Source: Sphingobacteriales bacterium (GTDB lineage Bacteria > Bacteroidota > Bacteroidia > Chitinophagales > Chitinophagaceae). From it: a stretch of DNA of 9,411 nucleotides. Where the stretch lies: contig REAQ01000184.1 in assembly GCA_004294195.1 (NCBI GenBank), forward strand, positions 1 through 9,411. Direction: 5' to 3'. A model generated the notes under the pieces. That model worked only from the letters and a program-made list of their open reading frames with translations, did no database searches and was not told where the DNA came from. A program made the translations under genes and the position numbers. Below are positions 1-6,602 of this stretch, one piece after another; the stretch's first letter is position 1; every line of letters starts with the position of its first letter.

Positions 1-174
1 GCCGGGGCGCTTGCCGCCGTAGCCCTCGACGTAGACGAGCAGGCCGCCCCAGGCGGACTTGGTGGTCTCGTAGTGGAGGAAGGGATCGAAGGAGAGAAAC
101 CAGCCGGACCACTTGGGCATGTACTCCAGGAAGAACTTGACCTTGAGAAGATCGTTGTAAACAAAGTAAGCAAG
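1..174 (-). other. GC-rich minus-strand coding-like fragment at the left edge (possible chimera)
   Basis: Read on the minus strand, bases 174-1 are open with no stop and run off the window edge. The translation has a protein-like mix of aromatic and charged residues (for example KVKFFLEYMPKWSGWF, then SFDPFLHYETTKSAWGG). Most third codon positions are G or C (TTC, CTG, GAG, TAC, CCC, AAG), unlike the AT-rich third positions elsewhere in the window. GC is 80 of 120 over bases 1-120 and 23 of 60 over 121-180. I do not recognise the family; the alternating aromatic pattern could suit an outer-membrane beta-strand protein, but that is a guess. It overlaps the DUF445 fragment on the other strand, and both readings remain sensible over about 125-160, which may be the join. 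Confidence 0.35.
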
Positions 175-309
175 TTATCTTCTGATAAACTGGAAGATCT
201 TTTGTACCAGATTATGTCCCGGGAATTCAGGTTTGTGGAACTCATTGGTGCGGTACTTGGATTCTTAATAGGTCTGATCCAGGTAGGAATTACATTGCTT
301 GCCACCTAA
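1..309 (+). CDS. DUF445 family membrane protein, C-terminal fragment
   Basis: This is the 3' end of a gene entering from the left edge; the frame is open from base 1 and stops at TAA 307-309. The credible part starts near base 127-136 (LDLEKIVVNKV) and runs through a Leu/Glu-rich segment (KLEDLLYQIMSREF) into a hydrophobic helix with the GAVLGFLIGLIQ pattern. That is how DUF445 proteins end: an amphipathic region, then one last transmembrane helix close to the C-terminus. DUF445 members are membrane proteins of unknown function. The 5' part of this frame (bases 1 to about 130, Ala/Gly/Glu-rich) does not resemble DUF445 and has a different base composition, so the true N-terminal portion is probably not present here. 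An internal ATG at 73 lies within the doubtful part and should not be taken as a start. Confidence 0.6.
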   Translation, partial: AGALAAVALDVDEQAAPGGLGGLVVEEGIEGEKPAGPLGHVLQEELDLEKIVVNKVSKLSSDKLEDLLYQIMSREFRFVELIGAVLGFLIGLIQVGITLLAT

Positions 310-440
310 TCCCAATGCTTTCTTATTGGTTTTGTTGAACCGTTTGCCATTCAACACGTTATTAAGGTTTTACAATAATATTAAGATGGAAAAGCAAAGG
401 TTTTTCTGCCGCTTCGCATCTAATCAACCAAATCGCTTAC

Positions 441-3080
441 ATGAGACATTTGCTGCTTGTATTGCTAACGCTAACTACCACCAGTCTTTGGGCACAACCA
501 CCTGCCGGCATGAACCGCGGCGGCGGCCAGGGGATGAATATGGGCCGATTTTACGGGAAAGTGGTGGATGCAAAAACCAATAAACCAGTGGAAGCTGCTT
601 CCATACAGCTGATCGGTAATAAATTTGACAGTGTTCAAAAGAAACGGGTAGAAGCAATACTCAGTGGTCAGCTCACAACTGCAAACGGAAACTTTGCCCT
701 TGAGAACCTGCCGGTAATGGGGCAGTTCAAACTCAAAATCACCGCAATCGGTTATGAACAATACGAGCAGGCCATCAAGTTTGATATTAAGCCTGGTGGT
801 GATATGTCTACCATGATGAACGCCATCGATAAAGATCTGGGAAACATCAAACTCAATATAGACGCAAAGCAACTGGAAACGGTTACAGTCACTGCCACAA
901 AGCCATTCATGCAGATGGGTGTTGACCGCAGGATATTCAATGTTGAGAAAAGTCTTGTTTCCCAGGGCCAAACGGCAACTGAACTGATGCGCAATATTCC
1001 AGGGTTGAATGTGGATATTGATGGAAATGTGACCCTCCGTAATGCAACACCTACCATCTTTGTAGATGGCAGGCCTACTACACTTACCCTTGATCAAATC
1101 CCGGCGGACGCTATTTCCTCCGTGGAAATGATCACCAATCCTTCAGCAAAATATGACGCCTCCGGAGGCATGGCAGGTATTCTTAATATCGTACTGAAAA
1201 AAAACCGCCGTGCAGGGTACAATGGTAACCTCAGGGCCGGTATCGATTCCCGTGCAAAAATCAATCTTGGCGGTGATCTCAACGTGCGCCAGGGTAAGGT
1301 GAATATGTTCCTGAGCGGTATGTACAACCAACGCAAAAACATTGGTGTTGGACAGTCAATCCGTACAGAAACCTACTATGATCCAAATGTTCGGTTCACG
1401 CAGAACAATAATCCGGTGAGCGAGGGAGCATTTATGTTTCTTCGTGGTGGTTTTGATTTCCTGATTGATAACAGAAATACCATCACACTCAGTGCCAACT
1501 ACGTAAGGGGAGATAACACCAGCGAGGATTTGCTGAAGATACAGACAGACACGCTGTCTACACCTGTTACAACATCTTTCTCAGACAGAACAACTTTCAA
1601 CGATTTCTTTTTCAGGAATACAAATCTCGCATTGGGTTATAAAAGACTGTTTAAAAAATCTGGCATGGAGTTGACTTCAGATATCAACTACAGCATGGCT
1701 AAAAACGGTAGTGAAGGAGGATTCAGAACAGATTATTTTGACGAGAACAACAATCCTAAAGGTATTCCCATCTACCAGACGCAGGAAGGGACGGGTAACA
1801 ATAAGAACTTTACTTTCCAGACGGATTATATCAACCCACTGAACGATAAATCAAAAATGGAACTGGGTGTAAGGGCTGCGATCCGGAACGTACAGAATGA
1901 AAACCTGAACTATATCCAGGATCCACTTACCGGTGAACTGATCCCCATCGCGCAGATTAATGCAAACTTCAAATACCAGGAGCAAGTATATGCCGCGTAT
2001 GGTACCTATTCCAGCAAAGTGGGTGAAACCTTGTCGTTCCAGCTGGGTTTGAGGGCCGAGAGTTCTAGTTACGATGGTACCCTGTTAACGGACGGATCAA
2101 CGTTTAGTAACTCCTTCCCAATCAGTCTTTTCCCAAGCATTTTCATAACTAAAAAACTTAAGAACAGCGCTGATCTTCAGTTGAATTACTCGCGCAGGAT
2201 CAACAGGCCGAATTTCTTTCAGTTGATGCCGTTTGTGGATTATACGGATTCCCTGAACATCAACAGGGGAAACCCTAACCTGGTGCCTGAATTCACGAAT
2301 TCATTTGAACTTTCTTACCAGAAAAACATGAAGAAAGGCCATAGCCTTCTGTTCTCCGGTTGGTTCAAGTATACAGACAACCTTATTACTCGTTTCCAGA
2401 TCAAGGAACCAAGTTCAATACCTGGACGCGATGTGATCATTAATACCTATATCAATGCCAACAGCAGCCGGGCTTATGGTCTGGAGGTAACGTCAAGAAA
2501 CCCATTGTCTAAATGGTTGGATGCTACCACCAACCTCAACTTCTTCAACTCGAAGATCAACACAGACAGTATCGTTTCCGGTTCAACAATTGGTGATCTT
2601 TGGAGCTTCTTTGGTAAACTTAACCTTGCGTTCAAGCTTCCAGATAACTGGTCAATGCAGCTTAGTGGTGACTACCAAAGCAAGGCTATCCTTCCGCAAG
2701 GCGGAGGTGGTGGCGGCCGAGGCGGCGGCGGCGGCGGCGGACGTCCTGGCGGAGGCGGCGGTGGCTGGGGTGGTTTTGTACAGACAACCGCACAGGGCTT
2801 TGTTAAGCCTAACTATGGTGTAGACTTCGCTATCCGCAAAGAATTCATGAAAGAGAAGCGCGCATCTGTTGCGTTGAGCATCAACGATATTTTCAAAACA
2901 CGCAGGTACGCCACATTCTCCGAGTCAGAGTTCTTTGTGCAGGACTTTGTACGCAGACAAGACTGGAGGGTAGTAAGGTTGAATTTCAATTTCCGTTTTG
3001 GCAAGTTTGACACCAACCTGTTCAAACGCAAGAACAACAGGAGTGGTAACGATACCGGTGGAGACATTCAAATGCAATAA
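441..3080 (+). CDS. TonB-dependent receptor-like outer membrane beta-barrel protein
   Basis: An 879-residue outer-membrane protein with the domain order typical of Bacteroidota. Residues 1-19 are a signal peptide (MRHLLLVLLTLTTTSLWAQ). After a Gly/Met-rich linker comes a carboxypeptidase-regulatory-like beta-sandwich (about 36-113, FYGKVVDAKTNKPVEAASIQ). A TonB plug follows (about 145-255), with ETVTVTATKP, the TATELMRNIPGL segment, IFVDGRP and SVEMITNPSAKYDASGG. The rest is a long beta-barrel of the OMP_b-brl_3 kind, ending near VVRLNFNFRFGKF and then a hydrophilic tail of about 25 residues. Such proteins act as TonB-driven gated channels or relatives of them; the substrate cannot be read here. 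No SusD-like lipoprotein is adjacent, so it is not a SusC/SusD pair. A 25-residue glycine-rich insert lies at 754-778. ATG 441 is chosen because it directly precedes the signal peptide; no Shine-Dalgarno site is visible, as usual in this phylum. A shared terminator follows the stop. Confidence 0.9.
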   Translation: MRHLLLVLLTLTTTSLWAQPPAGMNRGGGQGMNMGRFYGKVVDAKTNKPVEAASIQLIGNKFDSVQKKRVEAILSGQLTTANGNFALENLPVMGQFKLKITAIGYEQYEQAIKFDIKPGGDMSTMMNAIDKDLGNIKLNIDAKQLETVTVTATKPFMQMGVDRRIFNVEKSLVSQGQTATELMRNIPGLNVDIDGNVTLRNATPTIFVDGRPTTLTLDQIPADAISSVEMITNPSAKYDASGGMAGILNIVLKKNRRAGYNGNLRAGIDSRAKINLGGDLNVRQGKVNMFLSGMYNQRKNIGVGQSIRTETYYDPNVRFTQNNNPVSEGAFMFLRGGFDFLIDNRNTITLSANYVRGDNTSEDLLKIQTDTLSTPVTTSFSDRTTFNDFFFRNTNLALGYKRLFKKSGMELTSDINYSMAKNGSEGGFRTDYFDENNNPKGIPIYQTQEGTGNNKNFTFQTDYINPLNDKSKMELGVRAAIRNVQNENLNYIQDPLTGELIPIAQINANFKYQEQVYAAYGTYSSKVGETLSFQLGLRAESSSYDGTLLTDGSTFSNSFPISLFPSIFITKKLKNSADLQLNYSRRINRPNFFQLMPFVDYTDSLNINRGNPNLVPEFTNSFELSYQKNMKKGHSLLFSGWFKYTDNLITRFQIKEPSSIPGRDVIINTYINANSSRAYGLEVTSRNPLSKWLDATTNLNFFNSKINTDSIVSGSTIGDLWSFFGKLNLAFKLPDNWSMQLSGDYQSKAILPQGGGGGGRGGGGGGGRPGGGGGGWGGFVQTTAQGFVKPNYGVDFAIRKEFMKEKRASVALSINDIFKTRRYATFSESEFFVQDFVRRQDWRVVRLNFNFRFGKFDTNLFKRKNNRSGNDTGGDIQMQ
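2700..2774 (+). repeat. Glycine-codon low-complexity tract inside the receptor gene
   Basis: This in-frame GGN-rich stretch encodes residues 754-778 of the outer-membrane receptor: runs of six, seven and six glycines broken by Arg, Arg-Pro and Trp. It lies between two barrel strands (before it LPQ, after it FVQTT), so it should form a flexible loop. Its GC is far above that of the surrounding gene, and it is a natural site for length change by replication slippage in three-base steps. Confidence 0.8.
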
Positions 3081-3106
3081 GTAACACAAGCATACTATAA
3101 ATAAAG

Positions 3107-3131
3107 AATGCCGCGATCTGCGGCATTTTTT
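3107..3131 (+). terminator. Rho-independent terminator, likely bidirectional
   Basis: A perfect 8-bp stem AATGCCGC / GCGGCATT (3107-3114 with 3120-3127) encloses a 5-nt loop, GATCT. A run of six T (3126-3131) follows on the plus strand. The stem sits 27 bp after the receptor stop codon. On the minus strand the same hairpin lies just past the pcm stop codon and is followed by a weaker T-rich tract (CTTTAT), so it probably ends both convergent transcripts. Confidence 0.88.
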
Positions 3132-3133
3132 AT

Positions 3134-3796
3134 TTATTGATGGTTCGATTTTCCTTCCAGCATGGGCACAAACGAAAATCGATCAAATCGTTCCTCCTGA
3201 AACACTCCCTCTTCTGTTTTTGTGATCCGCATCATTCTTTGTACGTCATCCTCGTTCACGGGAATGACCATCACTCCACCCACCTTCAACTGTTGCAACA
3301 GCTTCTCAGGAATATGAGGAGCAGCAGCAGTAATAATGACTTTGTCAAAAGGCGCAAAAGTGGGTAACCCTTCAAAGCCATCCCCGAAAAAAAGTTTAAT
3401 GTTCCTGAATGATTTCAGATAGGAAAACTCCTTGTTCGTATCAAATAGCTTCTTTTGCCTTTCAATACTAAAAACCTGTACCCCCATCTGTCCAAGAACT
3501 GCTGCCTGGTAGCCGCTTCCGGTTCCTATTTCAAGTACTTTATCAAAAGGCTTGCACTGTAACAGCTGCGTTTGGTAAGCCACGGTATAGGGCTGTGAGA
3601 TCGTTTGCCCCTCCCCAATCGGAAAAGCCTTGTCGTCATAGGCTATACTCGTAAACGCGGAATCAAGGAAATAATGCCTGGGAACCGCTAAAATGGCTTC
3701 CAGTACCCGCTCGTCTGTAATGCCTTTTGTTTTAAGTTCCTCAACCAGTTTCTTCCGTAAGCCTTTGTGGCGATAATGATCTTCCGAAGGGCGCAT
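3134..3796 (-). CDS. pcm: Protein-L-isoaspartate O-methyltransferase
   Basis: This 220-residue cytoplasmic enzyme transfers a methyl group from S-adenosylmethionine to L-isoaspartyl residues in aged proteins, starting their repair to aspartate. The family hallmarks are visible in order: an N-terminal helical part with VLEAILAVPRHYF (31-43), the substrate-side motif GEGQTISQPYTVA (61-73), the Rossmann SAM-binding loop VLEIGTGSGYQAAVL (87-101), an acidic residue after the second strand (SIER, 110-113), the FDKVIITAAAP motif (150-160) and LKVGGVMVIPV (170-180). Length is normal for bacterial Pcm. The ATG at 3796 follows a perfect TAGATTTG promoter box by only five bases, which supports this start and suggests a very short or absent leader. 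The gene is convergent with the outer-membrane receptor and divergent from the BON lipoprotein. A palindrome in the shared upstream region overlaps its promoter. Confidence 0.95.
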   Translation of the reverse strand: MRPSEDHYRHKGLRKKLVEELKTKGITDERVLEAILAVPRHYFLDSAFTSIAYDDKAFPIGEGQTISQPYTVAYQTQLLQCKPFDKVLEIGTGSGYQAAVLGQMGVQVFSIERQKKLFDTNKEFSYLKSFRNIKLFFGDGFEGLPTFAPFDKVIITAAAPHIPEKLLQQLKVGGVMVIPVNEDDVQRMMRITKTEEGVFQEERFDRFSFVPMLEGKSNHQ

Positions 3797-3801
3797 GGTC
3801 G

Positions 3802-3834
3802 CAAATCTAATTCAATTATTAAACTTGATTCAAA
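3802..3834 (-). promoter_or_regulatory. Bacteroidota-type promoter for pcm
   Basis: On the minus strand a TTTG box (plus bases 3831-3834) is followed after 21 bp by TAGATTTG (plus bases 3802-3809). This is an exact match to the TAnnTTTG -7 element with an upstream TTTG -33 element, as described for Bacteroides and Flavobacterium. The -7 box ends five bases before the pcm ATG, so the transcript would begin at or next to the start codon. The spacing is at the long end of the usual range, and no experimental start is available. Confidence 0.5.
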
Positions 3835-3849
3835 TTGTAATTTGACTCA
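3826..3849. promoter_or_regulatory. 24-bp near-perfect palindrome, operator candidate
   Basis: The two arms, TGATTCAAATT (3826-3836) and AATTTGACTCA (3839-3849), are reverse complements at 10 of 11 positions; only 3829/3846 do not pair. The centre is GT. It lies between divergent genes, 29 bp from the pcm start and 56 bp from the BON lipoprotein start, and it covers the proposed -33 box of pcm. A third copy of the outer half-site word, TGATTCA, is at 3857-3863. This geometry suits a dimeric regulator controlling one or both genes; which regulator is unknown. Confidence 0.45.
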
Positions 3850-3905
3850 GCCCGCCTGATTCAGGTTTCGATGAATGGTAGTACATTCCGTGCAAATTTT
3901 CCTTT

Positions 3906-4394
3906 ATGAAAAGTGTTACTGTGTCCAGAAACTGGTTGTGGATAGCCGTGATCGCACTGCTGTTTGCATCCTGTAAGCCGAGTGATGAAAAAATCGCTGA
4001 GGCGGTCAAGGCAAAAATTGGTGCCGTGGCCTCAACTGTCAATGTATCGGTTGCCGATGGTGTAGCAACGCTGACCGGCGAAGTGAATGACGAAGCCACA
4101 AAAGCTGCTGCTGAAACTGCATTGCAGGGAATCAAAGGGCTTAAATCTGTAGTCAACAGTTTGACTATTCCACCACCTCCACCACCACCCGTAGTGATCA
4201 ATCCTGACGACGTACTCAGGAAAGGAATCGATTCTGTTTTTGCCGCGAAATCGATCAAAGGAGTATCAGCTGCTGTTGCTGAAGGTGTGCTTACACTCAC
4301 CGGCACCATCAAGAAATCAGAACTCACAAAGGTGATGCAGGCCGCCAACGAGCTGAAGCCAAAGAAAGTTCTTAATCAAATGACGATCAAATAA
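3906..4394 (+). CDS. Lipoprotein with two BON domains
   Basis: This 162-residue protein has a basic N-terminus, a hydrophobic core (LWIAVIALLF) and a lipobox ending FASC, so Cys23 should be lipidated after signal peptidase II cleavage. Two BON repeats follow: residues about 26-88, with VNVSVADGVATLTGEV and a GIKGLKSVVNSLTI end, and about 100-161, with VSAAVAEGVLTLTGTI. They are joined by a run of seven prolines (89-95). BON domains (the OsmY/Kbp/secretin-associated fold) bind membranes, partner proteins or ligands and have no enzymatic activity. The residues after the lipidated cysteine (KPSDE) are charged and only loosely recall lipoprotein surface-export signals of this phylum, so inner or outer leaflet cannot be decided. 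The gene is the first of a two-gene operon with the LysM protein, 7 nt apart. The poly-Pro linker and the two similar domains suggest internal duplication. Confidence 0.85.
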   Translation: MKSVTVSRNWLWIAVIALLFASCKPSDEKIAEAVKAKIGAVASTVNVSVADGVATLTGEVNDEATKAAAETALQGIKGLKSVVNSLTIPPPPPPPVVINPDDVLRKGIDSVFAAKSIKGVSAAVAEGVLTLTGTIKKSELTKVMQAANELKPKKVLNQMTIK

Positions 4395-4401
4395 CAAAAC
4401 C

Positions 4402-4773
4402 ATGGCATTACAGGAAAAATATGCATCGCTAATCTCTTTTGTACACGGTAATGGCGTAACCAATGCCACTGTTCAGGAACAGGAAGGTGTACTGTATGTT
4501 ACTGCTACTGCTCCTTCTGGCGCAGTGAAAGACGAGATCTGGAAAATGTATGAAGTCATCGATCCGGAAATGCGTTCAGGTGATCTGGTGCTGAATATCA
4601 CCGTTGATCCCGCAGCGGAAAAAACATATGAAGTGAAATCCGGCGACAACCTTTCAAAAATTGCAGCCAAGTTTGGCGGAATTACCTGGAAGGACATTTT
4701 TGAAGCCAACAAGGATACCATTAAGGATCCGGATAAGATCTTCCCAGGACAGGTGTTGAAAATACCCGGTTAG
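4402..4773 (+). CDS. Small BON-like / LysM domain protein (Kbp/YgaU-like)
   Basis: A 123-residue protein. Residues about 75-122 form a clear LysM domain: YEVKSGDNLSKIAAKFGG, then WKDIFEANKDTIKDPDKIFPGQVLKIP. The N-terminal 70 residues have the BON rhythm (VTNATVQEQEGVLYVTATAPSG, ending LVLNITVDP) but are degenerate. This BON-then-LysM order and the IFEAN...DKIFPGQVL wording resemble E. coli Kbp (YgaU), a small cytoplasmic potassium-binding protein of about 149 residues. There is no signal peptide, which agrees with a cytoplasmic Kbp-like role rather than peptidoglycan binding, though LysM domains often bind glycan. It lies 7 nt after the BON lipoprotein and is almost surely co-transcribed with it. 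The role in potassium sensing is inference from architecture only. ATG 4402 is the only reasonable start. Confidence 0.85.
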   Translation: MALQEKYASLISFVHGNGVTNATVQEQEGVLYVTATAPSGAVKDEIWKMYEVIDPEMRSGDLVLNITVDPAAEKTYEVKSGDNLSKIAAKFGGITWKDIFEANKDTIKDPDKIFPGQVLKIPG

Positions 4774-4784
4774 TATGTTAAAAT

Positions 4785-4849
4785 GTTATTGGGTTATTAG
4801 GTTATTGGATAGAGCATCAATAACCTAATAACCCAATAACTTAATAACT
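4785..4849. repeat. Perfect 23-bp inverted repeat made of 8-nt words
   Basis: The left arm (4785-4807) is the tandem words GTTATTGG, GTTATTAG, GTTATTGG (the last base is just outside the arm). The right arm (4818-4840) is its exact reverse complement (CAATAACC, TAATAACC, CAATAAC). The loop is 10 nt (4808-4817), and one more word, TAATAACT, follows at 4842-4849. It lies between the convergent LysM gene and the phospho-sugar mutase, 11 bp after the first stop. It could act as a bidirectional terminator in RNA, although no clear T-run follows, or it may be a dispersed palindromic repeat. Confidence 0.8.
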
Positions 4850-4856
4850 AAATCTT

Positions 4857-4949
4857 CTACGGCGCGAGATCTTCAATAATAGCCTTGATCTTCACATCCA
4901 ATTGCGCCGTTACTTCATCAAAAGCTGATTTTGACGAGAGCACAGTATT
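4857..4949 (-). pseudogene. Detached C-terminal remnant of the phospho-sugar mutase, out of frame
   Basis: On the minus strand, 4949-4857 read NTVLSSKSAFDEV, then TAQLDVKIKAIIEDLAP and TAG: 30 residues. This is what the end of phosphoglucomutase-type proteins looks like after the RPSGTEPK motif: a short linker, then a final amphipathic helix. It has no start of its own, and its frame differs from that of the upstream gene, which stops at TGA 4949-4951. It is best explained as the original 3' end, cut off by a frameshifting deletion. Confidence 0.75.
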
Positions 4950-6547
4950 CAAGATGGTCTCGCACTGATCTTGCTCCCATCAGCCAACACAAACTGGAGC
5001 ACATTGCTTTTCGGTAGATCTATCGTCCACTCTTCTCCCGTTGCAAGATTCTTACCTTTTCGATACTCGTAATCCAACAATTGTACCACAGGCGATCCAC
5101 CCAATTGTGCGGGTGGCTGTTGCCGGTAGCGTTGCATCATATCTGCAATCTGCTGTTGTCCGTCCATTCCTTTCTTTGTGATCGATATCAGATGCTCTTT
5201 ATAGTATCCATATTCAAGGTATAGATCGATGAGCTTTTCAAAGAGACTGCGGCCCTTATTCTTTTCATAAGCTGCCATTTCACACAGCAATGCCACGGCA
5301 CTCACCGCGTCTTTATCCCGCAAACGGTCTCCAATCATCAAACCGTAGGATTCTTCACCACCAATCACATAATTCTCTGAACCCTCCTTAGACTTGATCA
5401 GTTCAGCGATCCATTTAAAACCCGTCAGCACGTTGTAGCAGTTTACCCCGTTTTTCTCGGCAAATACATCGATCATATCTGTGGTCACAATCGTCTTTAC
5501 CACCATGTCTTCCGGCTTCGCAATACCTTTTGCCTTGCGGGCCTCAATCATATAGTTAAATGCCAATACAGCCGTCTGGTTTCCGTTCAATAAAACCCAT
5601 TTACCATTCAGATCCTTAACGGCAATGCCTACCCGATCCGCATCAGGATCGGTTCCCAGCAGAATATCCGCATCAACTGCTTCCGCTTTCTTCAGGCCTA
5701 TGCTCATAGCCTCACTCTCTTCCGGATTAGGATACACAACGGTCGGGAAATTTCCGTCAGGAGTGATTTGATCTTCTACCAGGCGCACATTGGTAAACCC
5801 AAATCTCTTCAAAACTTCGGGCACCAATTTAATACCGGTACCATGAATGGGAGTATACACGATCTTTAGATCATGTTGTTTGGCAATGACCTCAGGGTAA
5901 ACACTCAACCCTTTAACCATCTCGTAGTAAGCTTCGTCCATTTCCTTCCCTACCAGTGTGATGTTGGCCTCTCCGCCTGACCATTTTACATCTTCTACCC
6001 GGGTGATCTTGTCTACCTCGGTGATCACATTTTTATCATGTGGCGGTACCAACTGCCCGCCATCGTTCCAATAAGCCTTATAGCCGTTATATTCCTTTGG
6101 ATTGTGAGAGGCAGTACAAACAACGCCGCCCTGACATCCATTATAACGTATAGTGAAGCTTAATTCAGGTGTTGGTCGCAGCGCTTCAAAAAGATATACC
6201 TGGATACCGTTTGCCGCCATCACATTGGCTGTAATCTCTGCAAACAATCTACTGTTGTTCCGACTATCGTGAGCAACAGCCACCTTAACAGTTTGACCGG
6301 GAAAAGATGCGAGCAGGTAATTGGCATACCCCTGGGTAGCCATGCCCACCGTGTATTTATTGATCCGGTTTGTACCAACACCCATCACGCCTCGTAAGCC
6401 TCCGGTGCCAAACTCTAAGTTGCGGTAAAATGCGTCCGCAAGCTCCTTTGGATTCTCATCGGATAATTTTTTAATCTCCTTTTTCGTTTCTTCATCATAA
6501 TTTCCGTTCAGCCATGCCTGAACGCTTTGCTCAATGGCAGCATCCAT
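4949..6547 (-). CDS. Phospho-sugar mutase (phosphoglucomutase/phosphomannomutase), 3' end disrupted
   Basis: As read, 532 residues of an alpha-D-phosphohexomutase that interconverts glucose (or mannose) 1- and 6-phosphates in the cytoplasm, feeding glycogen and envelope sugar synthesis. Motifs in order: FGTGGLRG (47-53), the catalytic phosphoserine loop TASHNP with Ser147, the metal-binding DPDADR (Asp300, Asp302, Asp304), and the sugar-binding GGEESYG (396-402). The start is ATG 6547 (MDAAIEQSV...). The frame is open further upstream to 6766, but that part is not family-like and overlaps the divergent gene. The frame stops just after ISARPS, where the family continues GTEPK, the domain 4 phosphate-binding loop. 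The missing C-terminus lies downstream in another frame (4857-4949). Restoring about 34 nt would give 574 residues, normal for the PgcA-like branch. As it stands the product should lack substrate phosphate binding, so this is a recent pseudogene or a sequence error. Confidence 0.85.
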   Translation of the reverse strand: MDAAIEQSVQAWLNGNYDEETKKEIKKLSDENPKELADAFYRNLEFGTGGLRGVMGVGTNRINKYTVGMATQGYANYLLASFPGQTVKVAVAHDSRNNSRLFAEITANVMAANGIQVYLFEALRPTPELSFTIRYNGCQGGVVCTASHNPKEYNGYKAYWNDGGQLVPPHDKNVITEVDKITRVEDVKWSGGEANITLVGKEMDEAYYEMVKGLSVYPEVIAKQHDLKIVYTPIHGTGIKLVPEVLKRFGFTNVRLVEDQITPDGNFPTVVYPNPEESEAMSIGLKKAEAVDADILLGTDPDADRVGIAVKDLNGKWVLLNGNQTAVLAFNYMIEARKAKGIAKPEDMVVKTIVTTDMIDVFAEKNGVNCYNVLTGFKWIAELIKSKEGSENYVIGGEESYGLMIGDRLRDKDAVSAVALLCEMAAYEKNKGRSLFEKLIDLYLEYGYYKEHLISITKKGMDGQQQIADMMQRYRQQPPAQLGGSPVVQLLDYEYRKGKNLATGEEWTIDLPKSNVLQFVLADGSKISARPS

Positions 6548-6592
6548 ATTCTGTTGTTTTGCGTTTATAGAGTGATGAAGATATTGAATTTT

Positions 6593-6600
6593 TATTTTTG
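6593..6600 (+). promoter_or_regulatory. TAnnTTTG box directly before the DUF2279 start
   Basis: TATTTTTG is a perfect TAnnTTTG match ending two bases before ATG 6603. If it is a real -7 box, transcription would begin at or inside the start codon (leaderless). No TTG/TTTG lies at the usual 17-23 bp distance upstream (the nearest is at 6558-6561, 31 bp away), and the surrounding sequence is T-rich, so a chance match is quite possible. Confidence 0.25.
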
Positions 6601-6602
6601 CG

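Noticed and set aside
343..370. Possible promoter for the outer-membrane receptor (TTTG at 343 with TAAGGTTT at 363)
   Set aside because: The second box matches TAnnTTTG poorly and the spacing is 16 bp; too weak to annotate.
299..583. Open frame of 94 codons on the plus strand across the receptor start
   Set aside because: It overlaps the receptor signal peptide in another frame, is Arg/Asn-rich with no motif, and spans the promoter region.
471..1097. Open frame of 208 codons on the minus strand inside the receptor gene
   Set aside because: The opposite strand encodes a clear signal peptide, regulatory domain and plug; the minus reading is Cys/His-rich with no domain pattern, a shadow.
2521..2823. 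Alternate plus-strand frame through the glycine tract
   Set aside because: Its Ala/Val-rich product is simply the shifted reading of the GGN repeat.
3830..4348. Open frame of 172 codons on the minus strand over the BON lipoprotein
   Set aside because: The plus-strand lipobox and two BON domains explain the region; the minus product is Ser/Ala/Thr-rich low complexity produced by the opposite codons.
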